Part shown: in pieces, positions 17,111 through 28,414 of the stretch
Layout of the letters: every line of letters begins with the position of its first letter
How positions within the stretch are numbered: position 1 is the stretch's first letter
Source of the DNA: an uncultured Anaerolineales bacterium
GTDB taxonomy: Bacteria; Chloroflexota; Anaerolineae; Anaerolineales; UBA4823
Assembly: GCA_937968125.1 (NCBI GenBank)
Contig: CALBUI010000103.1
Span: 1-38,749 of the forward strand
Length of the DNA: 38,749 nt
Reading direction: 5' to 3'
The notes under the pieces: generated by a model
Told to the model about the DNA's origin: nothing
The model's input: the letters and a program-made list of their open reading frames with translations, nothing else
Database searches by the model: none
Program-made: the position numbers and the translations under genes

Positions 17111-17824
17111 ATGCACCATTCTATTGAAATTGAAGGTTTATCATTTTCATACCCTGACGGGCAGGAAGCATTAAGAGATGTGTCCCTGGCAATCCAACCG
17201 GGTGAGAAAGTTGCATTGGTGGGACCTAATGGGGCAGGAAAATCCACCTTGCTCCTGAATTTAAACGGAATTCTTGCTGGTAATGGTTCAATTACGGTTT
17301 GCGGGTTGAGAGTTGAAAAAGAAACTCTGGGACGTGTGCGGGCGATGGTAGGCATGGTCTTTCAATCTCCAGATGATCAATTATTTTCTCCAAGAGTTTT
17401 CGATGATGTGGCTTATGGCCCTCTATACCAGGGTTTGCCCCTGGAGACTGTCCACGAGCGGGTCAGTGAGTCGTTGGCTGCGGTCTCCATGAGTGATTAT
17501 GCACAACGCGTGTCTCATCACTTAAGCATGGGTGAGAAGAAACGAATCGCTATCGCAACCGTGCTCTCAATGAATCCAGAGGTGCTGGTTTTGGATGAAC
17601 CGACGGCAGGTCTTGATCCACGTGCCCGGAGGTCTTTGATTAATTTGCTGGACGAGCTACCACTGACTATGATCGTTTCGACACATGATATGCCCTTGGT
17701 CAAGGACCTTTTCGCAAGAATGGTTATCCTGGACAGGGGAAGTGTCGTTGCTGATGGTGCAACCAATGAGCTGATGGACGATATCCATCTTCTGGAAGCA
17801 CATGGTCTTGAACGTCCGTATTAA
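17111..17824 (+). CDS. cbiO: ECF transporter ATPase CbiO
   Basis: GPNGAGKSTLLLNLNG, VFQSPDDQLFSPRVFDDVAYGP, LSMGEKKRIAIA, LDEPTAGLDP. Confidence 0.95.
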   Translation: MHHSIEIEGLSFSYPDGQEALRDVSLAIQPGEKVALVGPNGAGKSTLLLNLNGILAGNGSITVCGLRVEKETLGRVRAMVGMVFQSPDDQLFSPRVFDDVAYGPLYQGLPLETVHERVSESLAAVSMSDYAQRVSHHLSMGEKKRIAIATVLSMNPEVLVLDEPTAGLDPRARRSLINLLDELPLTMIVSTHDMPLVKDLFARMVILDRGSVVADGATNELMDDIHLLEAHGLERPY

Positions 17825-17909
17825 CCCCCCATTCTCAAATAAAAATGACTGGGTGCCAGTACTTTATGGAAATCAGGCATCCCGGTCAAACTATTTTAAC
17901 AGCTTGGAA

Positions 17910-19148
17910 TCAATCAGCTGCTAAGGCGGTTTTTTCACCTAAGCCTGCGGCGATGCGCAGCTGTTCAGCCTTGTCTGTCTGCTCCCAGGTCAAATCCAGG
18001 TCATCGCGACCAAAATGGCCATAGGCTGCGATCTGGCGATAAATTGGGCGGCGCAGCTGTAAATCACGAATGATCGCCCCTGGGCGCAGGTCGAAATGCT
18101 CATCGATTAAATCTGCGATCTGATCGGGAGGGATGCGGTCCGTACCGAAGGTCTCGACGTTGACGCTTAACGGCTGGGAAACACCGATAGCGTAGGCGAC
18201 TTGAATCTCGCAGCGATCGGCCAAGCCAGCCGCGACGACGTTTTTTGCCACCCAGCGAGCAGCATAAGCTGCGGAGCGATCGACTTTTGTGGGGTCTTTG
18301 CCGCTGAAGCAGCCGCCGCCATGACGACCCATGCCTCCGTAGGTATCAACAATGATCTTGCGTCCGGTCAGCCCCGAATCTCCCATCGGGCCACCGATCG
18401 CGAATCTACCTGTTGGGTTGACATAAATCTTCATCTGGTCATCGACCATCTCAATGGGAATTACAGGTTGGATAACATGCTCGATGATCGCAGCCCGGAT
18501 TACTTCCTGTGATATGTCGGGAGCGTGCTGCGTGCTCACCAGGACAGTGTCGACTCTTTTTGGAACACCGTAACTGTACTCAACTGTCACCTGGCTCTTG
18601 CCATCCGGACGCAGCCAGGGCAAGGTGCCATCTTTGCGGATTTCCGTCAGGCGGCGAGCGAGATTGTGCGCCAGGTAAATTGGCAGGGGCATCAGCACAG
18701 GTGTTTCGTTGCAGGCATAACCAAACATCATCCCCTGGTCGCCTGCACCAACCGCATCAATCTCTTCTTCGCTGACTTCACCAGACCGGGTTTCCAGGGA
18801 ATGGTTGACGCCGATTGCGATATCGGCAGATTGCTTGGCGATGGCAACCTGGACCCCGCAGGTCGTACCATCAAAACCCTTTGCGCTGTCATCGTAACCA
18901 ATTTCAGTGATGACTTTGCGGGCCAGCTCGTCGTAATTGAGATTCGCCTGGGTGGTGATCTCGCCCAAAAACATGACGAAGCCAGTCTTAGTGGCCACTT
19001 CGCAGGCCACGCGAGACATCGGATCAACCTCCAGGCAGGCATCCAGAACGGCATCGCTAAGCTGATCGCAAATCTTGTCTGGGTGTCCCTCGGTGACAGA
19101 TTCCGAGGTGAACATCAAGCTCGGCGATTCCATGAAGGTAGTGCTCAT
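17910..19148 (-). CDS. metK: S-adenosylmethionine synthetase
   Basis: [51 protein letters not shown]. Start trimmed to MSTTFMESP with GGAGG upstream. Confidence 0.97.
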   Translation of the reverse strand: MSTTFMESPSLMFTSESVTEGHPDKICDQLSDAVLDACLEVDPMSRVACEVATKTGFVMFLGEITTQANLNYDELARKVITEIGYDDSAKGFDGTTCGVQVAIAKQSADIAIGVNHSLETRSGEVSEEEIDAVGAGDQGMMFGYACNETPVLMPLPIYLAHNLARRLTEIRKDGTLPWLRPDGKSQVTVEYSYGVPKRVDTVLVSTQHAPDISQEVIRAAIIEHVIQPVIPIEMVDDQMKIYVNPTGRFAIGGPMGDSGLTGRKIIVDTYGGMGRHGGGCFSGKDPTKVDRSAAYAARWVAKNVVAAGLADRCEIQVAYAIGVSQPLSVNVETFGTDRIPPDQIADLIDEHFDLRPGAIIRDLQLRRPIYRQIAAYGHFGRDDLDLTWEQTDKAEQLRIAAGLGEKTALAAD

Positions 19149-19171
19149 TAGTATTGTCCTCCGAAAATAAA

Positions 19172-19199
19172 ATTGCCCTTCGGGACATGAAAGGGCAAT
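19172..19199 (-). terminator. Intrinsic terminator of the SAM riboswitch expression platform
   Basis: On the minus strand: ATTGCCCTT-tcatgtcccg-AAGGGCAAT followed by TTTATTTT. Confidence 0.9.
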
Positions 19200-19218
19200 G
19201 ACAGGATTGTACGGCTGC

Positions 19219-19384
<166 letters not shown>

Positions 19385-19439
19385 CCGAAAAAGGCTATTA
19401 GTTTGTTGGTGAGGATGATACCATGCCAGGATAGGGATG

Positions 19440-20258
19440 TCAAATTACGACCCAAATGATGAAATAGTAGCCAATCAGCGCGGCCCACAACCATGAATCG
19501 ATGCGATCAAAGACGCCGCCATGACCGGGGATCAAATTGCTGGAGTCTTTGACACCGCTCTGGCGTTTAATCATGCTTTCGCCAAGGTCGCCCAGGGTAG
19601 TGATCGTGCTGAGCAGGAAGCCCAGCATTGCAGCCTGGAGAGGGGTGATTGAGAATTCTGGGCCAGCCCAGATCTGCCACAGATATGCCAACCCAACTGC
19701 GCCAAGAGTGCCAACTACGACCCCGCCCAAGTAACCTTCCCAGGTTTTCTTGGGGCTGAGGCGTGGGCTGAGTTTATGGCGGCCGAAACTACGTCCGATA
19801 AAGTAGGCGCCCGAATCCGCAAACCACACGGTTGGTAAGACCAATAATATCCACCAGAACCCTTCAGGCAGCTCGCGTATCGAGATCAAATAAGCCCCAA
19901 GCCAGCCGATATACATTGCGGCGGAAAAGGTCACCGCGAAATCAGTGCCAGCCTGGTCGCGGCCGCGTTCGTAGGCCACCATGTGGTAGATCATGCTGAT
20001 AATTAAGATCAGGCTGATCAGCAGCGGCGCGCTATCGAAACCATTCCAGGCTCTACCTAAGGCAAGGGCTGCTGCTCCGGCAATGGCGACGACCATTACA
20101 GGTTGGTAACCGCTGCCCTTAAAAATCTGGCTGTATTCCCAGGCCGCCAGGCCGACGATCAAGGTGACAAAGGCGGTGAATGCCCAACCGCCAATATAAA
20201 TGATGACCAACCCGATAGGTAACAGGATGGCCGCAACGATGACGCGTGTTCTGAGCAT
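19440..20258 (-). CDS. cdsA: Phosphatidate cytidylyltransferase
   Basis: Polytopic; SPKKTWEGYLGG and IKRQSGVKDSSNLIPGHGGVFDRIDS signature. Confidence 0.95.
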   Translation of the reverse strand: MLRTRVIVAAILLPIGLVIIYIGGWAFTAFVTLIVGLAAWEYSQIFKGSGYQPVMVVAIAGAAALALGRAWNGFDSAPLLISLILIISMIYHMVAYERGRDQAGTDFAVTFSAAMYIGWLGAYLISIRELPEGFWWILLVLPTVWFADSGAYFIGRSFGRHKLSPRLSPKKTWEGYLGGVVVGTLGAVGLAYLWQIWAGPEFSITPLQAAMLGFLLSTITTLGDLGESMIKRQSGVKDSSNLIPGHGGVFDRIDSWLWAALIGYYFIIWVVI

Positions 20259-20269
20259 AATGGATTCTC

Positions 20270-20998
20270 TTAAACGGATTGGGGAATTTCGCCGAATCGT
20301 CTTTGGCGATGTTTGAATTCTTCCAAGGCGCGGGCCAGTTCTTCTTTGCCAAAGTCAGGCCAAAAGGTGGGGGTGAAGTACCATTCGGAGTAGGCACCCT
20401 GCCAGATCAGGAAATTGCTGCCGCGCAGTTCACCCGAGGTACGGATGATCAGATCGGGATCGGGAACTCCAGCGGTGAAGAGGTACTGGCTGACTAATTC
20501 ATCGGAGACTTCATCTGGCTTGACGCCATTTTCAATCATGTGCTGGATGGCACATACTATCTCATCCCGGCCACCGTAATTAAATGCCACACACAATACC
20601 AGGCGGTCATTGTCCTTGGTGTATTCGATGGCCTCGAGTACTTTTTGGTGCAAGGATGGCTTGAGTCTGTCCAGGCGCCCGATGTGCCGGAGTTGAACCC
20701 CCTGCTTGTGCAGTTCCTTAAGCTCGCGATCGATGACATCTTCCAGGATGCGCATTAAACCACGCACCTCTTCTAATGGGCGGCCCCAGTTTTCGGTTGA
20801 AAAAGCGTACAGGGTGAGATATTTGACATCGAATTCTACGCAGGCTTCGATCACCCGGCGCAAATTTTCCGTTCCGGCACGATGACCAGCCAAGCGCGGC
20901 AGTCCCCTTGATAGCGCCCAGCGACCATTCCCATCCATGATGATAGCGATGTGGGTAAGGGTATGTTCAGGTGAATTTGAAGATTCTTTGCTCATCAA
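20270..20998 (-). CDS. uppS: Isoprenyl transferase (undecaprenyl diphosphate synthase)
   Basis: HIAIIMDGNGRWALSRGLPRLAGHRAG, YAFSTENWGRP, PDLIIRTSGELRGSNFLIWQGAYSEWYF. Confidence 0.96.
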   Translation of the reverse strand: MMSKESSNSPEHTLTHIAIIMDGNGRWALSRGLPRLAGHRAGTENLRRVIEACVEFDVKYLTLYAFSTENWGRPLEEVRGLMRILEDVIDRELKELHKQGVQLRHIGRLDRLKPSLHQKVLEAIEYTKDNDRLVLCVAFNYGGRDEIVCAIQHMIENGVKPDEVSDELVSQYLFTAGVPDPDLIIRTSGELRGSNFLIWQGAYSEWYFTPTFWPDFGKEELARALEEFKHRQRRFGEIPQSV

Positions 20999-21552
20999 AC
21001 TTCGAGGATTTCTTTCTCCTTGCGTTCGCCGATGGCGTTGATCTCTTCAATAAATCGATCGGTTATTTTTTGGATCTCTTCTTCACCACGTTTTCTCTCG
21101 TCTTCAGAGAGCATTTTTTCTTTTTCGAACTCCAGCAGGTCCTTTATCTCGTCACGGCGCACGTTGCGGACTGCAATACGGGCTTCTTCGACCCGGTTGT
21201 GGACGATTTTACTCAATTCTTGACGGCGTTCCTGGGTGAGGGGAGGCAGGTTCAGGCGAATTGTTTTACCATCATTGTTGGGGGTCAGACCCAGGTCAGA
21301 GGCCTGGATCGACCTTTCGATGGTTTTCAGGCTGCCGGGGTCGAAAGGTCGAATGAGCAGCGTACGCGGCTCGGGAACACCGATGCTGGCAAGCTGGATC
21401 AGCGGTGTCGGGGTACCGTAATAATCTATCATTAATCGTTCTACGAGCGCTGGGCTGGCACGCCCGGTGCGTATTCCGGCCAGGTCTTCTTCTAAAGCTT
21501 GAATGGCCCCCTTCATCCGGGCTTCGGCCTCGTTGTAAATGTCTTTGAGCAT
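20995..21552 (-). CDS. frr: Ribosome recycling factor
   Basis: LAGIRTGRASPALVERLMIDYYGTPTPL, LPPLTQERRQELSK, VRNVRRDE. Start at MLKDIYNEAE with GGAGG spacing. Confidence 0.96.
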   Translation of the reverse strand: MLKDIYNEAEARMKGAIQALEEDLAGIRTGRASPALVERLMIDYYGTPTPLIQLASIGVPEPRTLLIRPFDPGSLKTIERSIQASDLGLTPNNDGKTIRLNLPPLTQERRQELSKIVHNRVEEARIAVRNVRRDEIKDLLEFEKEKMLSEDERKRGEEEIQKITDRFIEEINAIGERKEKEILEV

Positions 21553-21631
21553 ATCGGCCTCCACAGATACTGCCTTTTTTCAGCACGCAATCTATAGGAT
21601 ACCCGAAAACTCCACTTGAGAAAAGGGTGAA

Positions 21632-22375
<744 letters not shown>

Positions 22376-22387
22376 TTAGAGAATAAA

Positions 22388-22411
22388 AAGTCCAACCAAT
22401 GGGTTGGACTT
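22388..22411 (-). terminator. Intrinsic terminator/attenuator between tsf and pyrH
   Basis: Minus strand AAGTCCAACC-catt-GGTTGGACTT followed by TTTATT. Confidence 0.85.
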
Positions 22412-22420
22412 AATTGATGC

Positions 22421-23029
22421 TCAGCTGGTCATGCTTTCGCCTAATTCCCAACGCTCAAAGCGCCGGATGACAATATTCTCGCCCATAGCAGCTACATTTT
22501 GATGCAGCAGCTGCTCAATGGTTAGCTCATCATCCCTTATATAATCTTGACTGAGCAAACAAGCTTCATCCATGAATTTCTTGATACGTCCTTCCACGAT
22601 CTTTTCCACGATTTCCTCAGGTTTCCCCTCTGCCAGGGCTTCCTCCCGCTCAGTCTGACGCCTTTGCTCAAGTGCCTCTTCAGGAATATCCTCGACGCTG
22701 ACATAACTGGGAGAAGAAGCCGCGACCTGGAGGGCGATTTCGTGAGCAAAAGTTCGAAAGGCTTCTGAGCGGGCGACGAAGTCTGTTTCGCAGTTTACCT
22801 CAACCATCACGCCGACCCGACCCCCGCCGTGAGAATAGAGATCTAAAACGCCTTCAGAGGTCTCCCGTTCACCGCGCTTGGCAACAGTTGCTAACCCTTT
22901 TTCTCGAAGAGCTTCGACTGCTTTATCATAATCTCCATTTGCATCCTCAAGCGCCTGGCGGCAATCAAGGATACCCACCCCGGTTTGCTCACGAAGAGCT
23001 TTGATTTGATCTACTGAAACTGCCATCAT
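22421..23029 (-). CDS. tsf: Elongation factor Ts
   Basis: VDQIKALREQTGVGILDCRQAL, VEVNCETDFVARSEAF; 4-nt overlap with rpsB. Confidence 0.96.
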   Translation of the reverse strand: MMAVSVDQIKALREQTGVGILDCRQALEDANGDYDKAVEALREKGLATVAKRGERETSEGVLDLYSHGGGRVGVMVEVNCETDFVARSEAFRTFAHEIALQVAASSPSYVSVEDIPEEALEQRRQTEREEALAEGKPEEIVEKIVEGRIKKFMDEACLLSQDYIRDDELTIEQLLHQNVAAMGENIVIRRFERWELGESMTS

Positions 23030-24093
23030 TCAGCCTTTTCCTCTTCTACGATGGATTCACCTTCTGACTCATCATTTTCATCAGCTTCTTCTTCAACAAC
23101 CTCGGCTTTAGCTTCTGCTTCAATAATCTCGGCTTCAGCTTCATCAACCTCAGCCTCAGCCTCTGTACCTTCTGCGACAGGCGCTTCATCTACCGGTGTG
23201 CTACTGGCTTCAGCCTCAGCAGCTGCTTCCACAGATTCTGCCAGAGACTCGTCTCCACCTTCCGCCACTGGTTCTCCCTCGGGCTCCAATTGCCGGGAGG
23301 GCAATTTTGCCAGCGTGGCTTCGCCCAAAAGCTCTTCATCGGAAAGCTCGGGTTCATCAGAAACCACCATGGCAGGTTCTTCCGGCATGGCTTCGATCTC
23401 GTCTTCCTTGCGCATGGCTTTGCCTTCCATGACCGCATCTGCAACTTTACCAACCAGAAGTTTGATGGCTCGAATGGCATCATCGTTGGCAGGGATGACA
23501 AAGTCAATGGCGCCTGGATTACAGTTGGTGTCAACCATGGCGATGACTGGAATCTCCAACAGGTTGGCTTCGTGGATCGCAGTTGCCTCACGATAAACAT
23601 CGACCACGAAAACCAAGTCGGGCAGACCAGTCATATTGCGGATACCGCCCAAGAGATAATCCAGCCGGTCCATTTTACGCTGCAGGATCAGGGCTTCTTT
23701 CTTGGTAATGCGGGTGAATTCACCTGAATCTCGCATGCGTTCCAAGCGATCAAGTTCATTGACCCGCTGGCGAATTGTGCGCCAGTTGGTGAGCATCCCA
23801 CCCAACCAGCGAGTGGTGACATAAGGCATCTCGACCCGTTCTGCTTCGTCCCTGATGGTATCTTGCGCCTGGCGTTTTGTACCAACAAAAAGCACCGTGC
23901 CACCTTCTGCTACGGTGTCTCTGACGAGTTTATATCCCTCGTCCAGGGCTTTGACAGTTTTTTGCAGGTCGATGATGTGGATTCCATTACGCTCAGTGAA
24001 GATATAGGGCTTCATGGCGGGATTCCATTTATGGGTCCGGTGACCGAAATGCACACCGCTCTCCAAGAGCGCTTTCATCGAAACAACAGCCAT
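23026..24093 (-). CDS. rpsB: 30S ribosomal protein S2 with long acidic C-terminal extension
   Basis: MKALLESGVHFGHRTHKWNPAMKPYIFTERNGIHIIDLQKT, TTRWLGGMLTNW, VDTNCNPGAIDFVIPANDDAIRAIKL; last ~130 aa are Ala/Glu-rich. Confidence 0.96.
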   Translation of the reverse strand: MAVVSMKALLESGVHFGHRTHKWNPAMKPYIFTERNGIHIIDLQKTVKALDEGYKLVRDTVAEGGTVLFVGTKRQAQDTIRDEAERVEMPYVTTRWLGGMLTNWRTIRQRVNELDRLERMRDSGEFTRITKKEALILQRKMDRLDYLLGGIRNMTGLPDLVFVVDVYREATAIHEANLLEIPVIAMVDTNCNPGAIDFVIPANDDAIRAIKLLVGKVADAVMEGKAMRKEDEIEAMPEEPAMVVSDEPELSDEELLGEATLAKLPSRQLEPEGEPVAEGGDESLAESVEAAAEAEASSTPVDEAPVAEGTEAEAEVDEAEAEIIEAEAKAEVVEEEADENDESEGESIVEEEKAE

Positions 24094-24191
24094 TATTAAA
24101 CTCCTTTTGTTTAGCCTCCGCCTCTCTCATCCCATCCCGGAACCGGCTTGCGGCACACCCGGTCAGGTCAAGAGGCGTGTGTGATGTATCA

Positions 24192-24232
24192 GCCCCCAGG
24201 GGGGCGTGACATCTCCCGCCGAATGGCGGGAG
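24192..24232 (-). promoter_or_regulatory. Structured 5' leader of rpsB (two strong GC hairpins)
   Basis: CTCCCGCC-gaat-GGCGGGAG (24213-24232) and GCCCCC/GGGGGC (24192-24205) between the promoter and rpsB. Confidence 0.6.
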
Positions 24233-24239
24233 CGTGGCG

Positions 24240-24268
24240 AGTATACCATATGGGTTTGGATTCGTCCA
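24240..24268 (-). promoter_or_regulatory. Candidate rpsB promoter
   Basis: Minus strand TGGACG, 17-nt spacer, TATACT. Confidence 0.6.
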
Positions 24269-24522
24269 GAAATTACTCTGCAAGTTAGCACAAAGTAGAA
24301 ATGTCCCAATTTCTGTGAAGTATAGATAAGCGATTTTCTTGGAAGCACTCCATATATTAAGCACATAGGGAGAGTTGTGCACCACAGAACGATGATAGAC
24401 ATCGGACTAAACTGATGTGACACTGTAATTAACTTTCAATTTCCATAATCGATCATCACAACAAACGACTATTCTGGGCGAAGTAAGCTCTCCCAAAGGT
24501 TGTGATGGGGTAAAATCGCGGT

Positions 24523-25311
24523 ATGGACCTCAACTCCCTCCAATCGTGCTTATCCAGATTACCGCTCGGTCAAATAGCATATTTTGACGAAATAGACTCG
24601 ACGAATGAATATGCATTGTCCTGGGCAGAGGCGGGCGCGCGGCATCTATCTCTGGTAGTCGCCGATGAGCAGACCGCCGGACGGGGGCGAAGTGGGCGAA
24701 CCTGGTTCACCCCACCAGGCGCAGCTTTAGCCTTCAGCCTGGTGCTGAATCAGGAGGAGCTGGGGTTTAACCAGATTACCAGAATCACTGGCCTGGGTGC
24801 ACTGGGGGTGTGCCAGGTGTTAAAGAAAATCTATGGGCTTGGTTCCCAGATCAAGTGGCCGAATGATGTTCTTGTCGGCGGGAGCAAGTTAGCAGGTGTG
24901 CTGGCAGAAGCTAACTGGGGTGGGGATGAGCTCCAATCTATGGTACTGGGGATTGGCATTAATGTTGCACAAGAATCCGTACTCCCCAAGAGCGAACTGA
25001 ATTTCCCTGCCACAAGCGTGGAGACCGCGCTCGGTAGACCGGTTGACCGGTGGGAAATGCTCAAAGAACTTCTGGAGGCGATTATTGGCTGGCTGCCATA
25101 CCTCGATCAAACGGAATTTCTCCAGGCCTGGGAGGAAAATCTGGCTTACCAAAAGGAGTGGGTGCAGCTGATCAGTGAATATTCCAAACCGGTCAAAGGT
25201 CGTTTGCTTGGATTGGAGAGTGATGGCTCACTGCGCCTAGAACTTCCAGGTGGAGAAACCAGGTTTTTCCAGGTTGGCGAAGTTCATCTGCGGGTGGTTG
25301 ACAGATCTTAG
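24523..25311 (+). CDS. birA: Biotin--[acetyl-CoA-carboxylase] ligase lacking the N-terminal HTH
   Basis: DEIDSTNEYALSWA, DEQTAGRGRSGRTWFTPPGAALAFSLVL, IKWPNDVLVGGSKLAGVLAE, LGIGINV. Confidence 0.93.
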   Translation: MDLNSLQSCLSRLPLGQIAYFDEIDSTNEYALSWAEAGARHLSLVVADEQTAGRGRSGRTWFTPPGAALAFSLVLNQEELGFNQITRITGLGALGVCQVLKKIYGLGSQIKWPNDVLVGGSKLAGVLAEANWGGDELQSMVLGIGINVAQESVLPKSELNFPATSVETALGRPVDRWEMLKELLEAIIGWLPYLDQTEFLQAWEENLAYQKEWVQLISEYSKPVKGRLLGLESDGSLRLELPGGETRFFQVGEVHLRVVDRS

Positions 25312-25392
25312 AAATGGGCTACACTATTACCATATCAGGTCAAGAGCGGCGCTATAAAAGATTCGCATTAAATTAAGAAAGAGGACTGTATT

Positions 25393-25629
25393 TTGGAGAC
25401 AGACAATTTAGACGAATTACGCGAAGAGGCATACGCTTCCCCATATTTCGATGATGAGAGTGAGGAGTATTTCGACGAAATAAAACCTTACAGTTCGCGA
25501 GGAAAACTTCTCGGGATGACTTCTGCACAGCGGCTAGTGATCGCTATCATGCTTTTCATCATGACCTGCATCGTGGGCAGCCTCATGCTGCTGGTCTTCG
25601 AAATCGTTGTTCCACCAGCCTTTTTCTAA
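25393..25629 (+). CDS. Small membrane protein, one C-terminal TM helix, function unknown
   Basis: TTG start after AGAGGA; acidic N-terminus then LVIAIMLFIMTCIVGSLMLLVFEIVV. Confidence 0.6.
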   Translation: METDNLDELREEAYASPYFDDESEEYFDEIKPYSSRGKLLGMTSAQRLVIAIMLFIMTCIVGSLMLLVFEIVVPPAFF

Positions 25630-25752
25630 AAGTGCCCAGGTTGACATAGTAATTTTGTGCGGGAAGTGGATCTACCTCTGCTGAGGACGGCGGAGGGAGC
25701 GGAATTTCTGGGTTGAGCGAGTTCTGAGAAATCCCCAAAGTTATAAAAAATC

Positions 25753-25781
25753 AGCGGTCTAGAAAATGCATCTAGACCGCT
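25753..25781 (-). terminator. Rho-independent terminator of gyrA
   Basis: AGCGGTCTAGA-aaatgca-TCTAGACCGCT with GATTTTTTATAA after it on the minus strand. Confidence 0.93.
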
Positions 25782-25788
25782 TTGTCGT

Positions 25789-28320
25789 TTACTCGGCTTT
25801 CTCACCTTTATCATTGGAGGGTAGATCGGGCAGTGCGTTCGCTTTGGCGATCTCCTCCTCGCTCGCGCCTACCAGGCGCAGATCAGCCTCTGCGATGCGG
25901 GCTACAGAGGCGACGCTATCCCCATCTTTCAATCCAATTATGCGCACACCTCGGGTTGCTCTTCCAGCCTGTTTGATCTGCTTAACTTTCGTGCGCAGGA
26001 CGACAGCATTAATTGAGATGATCGTCAGGTCATCGGCTTCCTGGACCACCCGAGCGGTGGCAATAATTCCGATTTCCGGGATGGCTTTCTTATTAATTGT
26101 GGTTATTCCCAGGGTTGCCCGGGATTTGGTCGCATATTGGCTCAGGGGTGTGCGTTTCCCGTACCCTCCAGTCGTCACGACCAGCAAATCGCCACCTTCC
26201 TCGACGATCTCCATGCTGGTCACGCGATCATCTCCTTTGAGCCTGATCCCGATCACCCCGGCTGCCGTTCGCCCGACCGGTCGCACCTGCTTTTCAGAAA
26301 AGCGCAGGGCCTGTCCACGTTCTGTGATCAATATGGCTTCACAATCTCCATCGGTTTGTCTCACCCAGCGCAGTTCGTCACCTTCAGCGACATTAATGGC
26401 GATCAATCCAGAAGGGCGGACGGAGGCAAATTGAGAGAGCGAGATGCGCTTGACTCGCCCGCGGCGGGTAGCCATCAGGCAGTAGTCATCCGCTTCAAAT
26501 TTGGATACAGCCACGGCCGCGGTGATGGTCTCTCCCGGGTAGAGGGCGAGCACATTGACGATGGGGATACCGCGGGCAGTACGCTGTGCATCTGGGATTT
26601 GAAACGCCCTTTCAGAATAAACCTTTCCTTTATCTGAGAAGAAGAGGATCGTATCCAGCGTGCGGGCTGGCATTAATATCAGCATCTCGTCTTCTTCTTT
26701 CATAGCATGCCCGGTGACACCCCGGCCGCCGCGCCGCTGGGCGCGGAAAGACTTGGCTGACATGCGCTTGATATATCCCCGCTCGGTGATGCTGATCAAG
26801 ACTGCCTCATCGGCGACCAAATCCTCTTCATTTAATTCATCACTGGCGCCTGCAGCGATGCGCGTGCGGCGTTCATCACCATAGGTCTCTTCGATCTCTG
26901 CCAGATCAGACTTGATTAAATCCAGGATCTTCTTCGGGCTGGCAAGTATATCTTCCAATTGGGCAATACGCTCGAGAACCTGTTTCTGTTCGTCCTCGAT
27001 CTTCTGGCGTTCCAGGGCTGCCAACCTGCGCAGCTGCATGTCCAGGATGGCGACGGCTTGTTTTTCCGACAGTGAGAAACCGGTCATAAGGCGTTCTTTG
27101 GCGATGTCAGCGTCAGGTGATTCGCGGATGGTCTGGATGACGTCATCCAGGTGCCGCAGGGCGATCAACAGACCTTCAAGGATATGAGCTCGAGCACGGG
27201 CTTTGTCCAATTGGAACTGGGTACGCCTGGTGATTACTTCCTGCCTGTGGTCGATAAAATGGCGCAGCGCCCGTTTGAGGGACAGCAAGCGTGGTTCGCC
27301 TTCCACCAGGGCCAGCATTTGCGCGCCGTATGTGGATTGCAGGGGGGTAAATTTATACAGCTGGTTGAGCACCTTGCGCGGCTGGGCAGTCCGTTTGAGC
27401 TCTACAATAATGCTCATACCCCGCCGGTCAGACTCGTCTCGCAGATCAGAGATATCGCCGATGCGCCCCGAGCGAGCTAGATCGGCGATACGTTCGATCA
27501 AGGTGTTCTTGTTGAGCTGGTAGGGAATCTCGGTGATCACGATCCGGAAGCGGCCGCCTTTCATCTCTTCAATGACGGCCATCCCACGCAGTACGATGCG
27601 CCCACGCCCGGTGCTGTATGCCTGGCGAATGCCGCTATCGCCGACAATCACGCCGCCGGTGGGGAAATCCGGCCCGGGCAGATATTCCAGCAGGTCTTCG
27701 ACGGAAACCTCGTCGATCTGATCGTAATTGTCGATCATGTACGATAATGCGGAGACCAATTCTCCCAGATTGTGCGGGGGGACATTGGTTGCCATCCCGA
27801 CTGCAATGCCCGCTGATCCGTTGAGCAGCAGGTTAGGGATCCGAGAGGGGAGTACGGTGGGTTCTTTCAGGGAGCCATCAAAGTTCTCACTGAAATCGAC
27901 CGTGTTTTGCTCGATATCCAGTAAAATTTCCTCAGCCATGCGGGTTGTGCGCGCCTCGGTGTAGCGCATGGCGGCAGGAGCATCGCCGTCGATCGATCCG
28001 AAATTTCCCTGACCATCGACTAGCAAATAGCGCATCGAAAAGTCCTGAGCCATGCGCGCCATAGAATCGTAGACCGCAGAATCACCATGTGGGTGATATT
28101 TTCCGAGCACTTCACCGACGATTCGGGCTGATTTGCGGTAGGGGGTATTTACGCGGATGCCCATATCATGCATGGCGTAAAGGATGCGCCGGTGGACAGG
28201 TTTGAGCCCATCCCGGGCGTCTGGCAAGGCGCGCGCCACGATCACGCTCATCGCGTAATCGAGGTAAGCAGACCGCATTTGATCGTCAATATCTACTTGT
28301 CGGACGGTACCGATATCCAT
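25789..28320 (-). CDS. gyrA: DNA gyrase subunit A
   Basis: [45 protein letters not shown], GyrA-box-like QRRGGRGV. Confidence 0.96.
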   Translation of the reverse strand: MDIGTVRQVDIDDQMRSAYLDYAMSVIVARALPDARDGLKPVHRRILYAMHDMGIRVNTPYRKSARIVGEVLGKYHPHGDSAVYDSMARMAQDFSMRYLLVDGQGNFGSIDGDAPAAMRYTEARTTRMAEEILLDIEQNTVDFSENFDGSLKEPTVLPSRIPNLLLNGSAGIAVGMATNVPPHNLGELVSALSYMIDNYDQIDEVSVEDLLEYLPGPDFPTGGVIVGDSGIRQAYSTGRGRIVLRGMAVIEEMKGGRFRIVITEIPYQLNKNTLIERIADLARSGRIGDISDLRDESDRRGMSIIVELKRTAQPRKVLNQLYKFTPLQSTYGAQMLALVEGEPRLLSLKRALRHFIDHRQEVITRRTQFQLDKARARAHILEGLLIALRHLDDVIQTIRESPDADIAKERLMTGFSLSEKQAVAILDMQLRRLAALERQKIEDEQKQVLERIAQLEDILASPKKILDLIKSDLAEIEETYGDERRTRIAAGASDELNEEDLVADEAVLISITERGYIKRMSAKSFRAQRRGGRGVTGHAMKEEDEMLILMPARTLDTILFFSDKGKVYSERAFQIPDAQRTARGIPIVNVLALYPGETITAAVAVSKFEADDYCLMATRRGRVKRISLSQFASVRPSGLIAINVAEGDELRWVRQTDGDCEAILITERGQALRFSEKQVRPVGRTAAGVIGIRLKGDDRVTSMEIVEEGGDLLVVTTGGYGKRTPLSQYATKSRATLGITTINKKAIPEIGIIATARVVQEADDLTIISINAVVLRTKVKQIKQAGRATRGVRIIGLKDGDSVASVARIAEADLRLVGASEEEIAKANALPDLPSNDKGEKAE

Positions 28321-28414
28321 ATCAGCCTTTCGAGAAATTCATATTGTAAACTCGAGGCAGGGCAGCAAACAAAATTGCAAATAAGGGAGTATCCCTGCTA
28401 ATATAAGTGCAAAA

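Noticed and set aside
17847-17888. Possible bidirectional terminator between cbiO and metK (GACTGGGTGCC...GGCATCCCGGTC)
   Set aside because: Stem is imperfect with a long loop and a bulge; too weak to call confidently.
18525-19151. 208-aa plus-strand ORF
   Set aside because: Antisense to metK; no recognizable domain or SD.
23051-23596. 181-aa plus-strand ORF rich in Ser/Ala opposite rpsB
   Set aside because: Low-complexity antisense shadow of the acidic S2 tail; no SD and rpsB is certain on the other strand.
25766-26434. 222-aa plus-strand ORF
   Set aside because: Antisense to gyrA and overlaps the gyrA terminator; shadow ORF.
25789-28320. ParC/GrlA alternative for gyrA
   Set aside because: GyrA-box-like QRRGGRG in the C-terminal domain and overall match favour GyrA.
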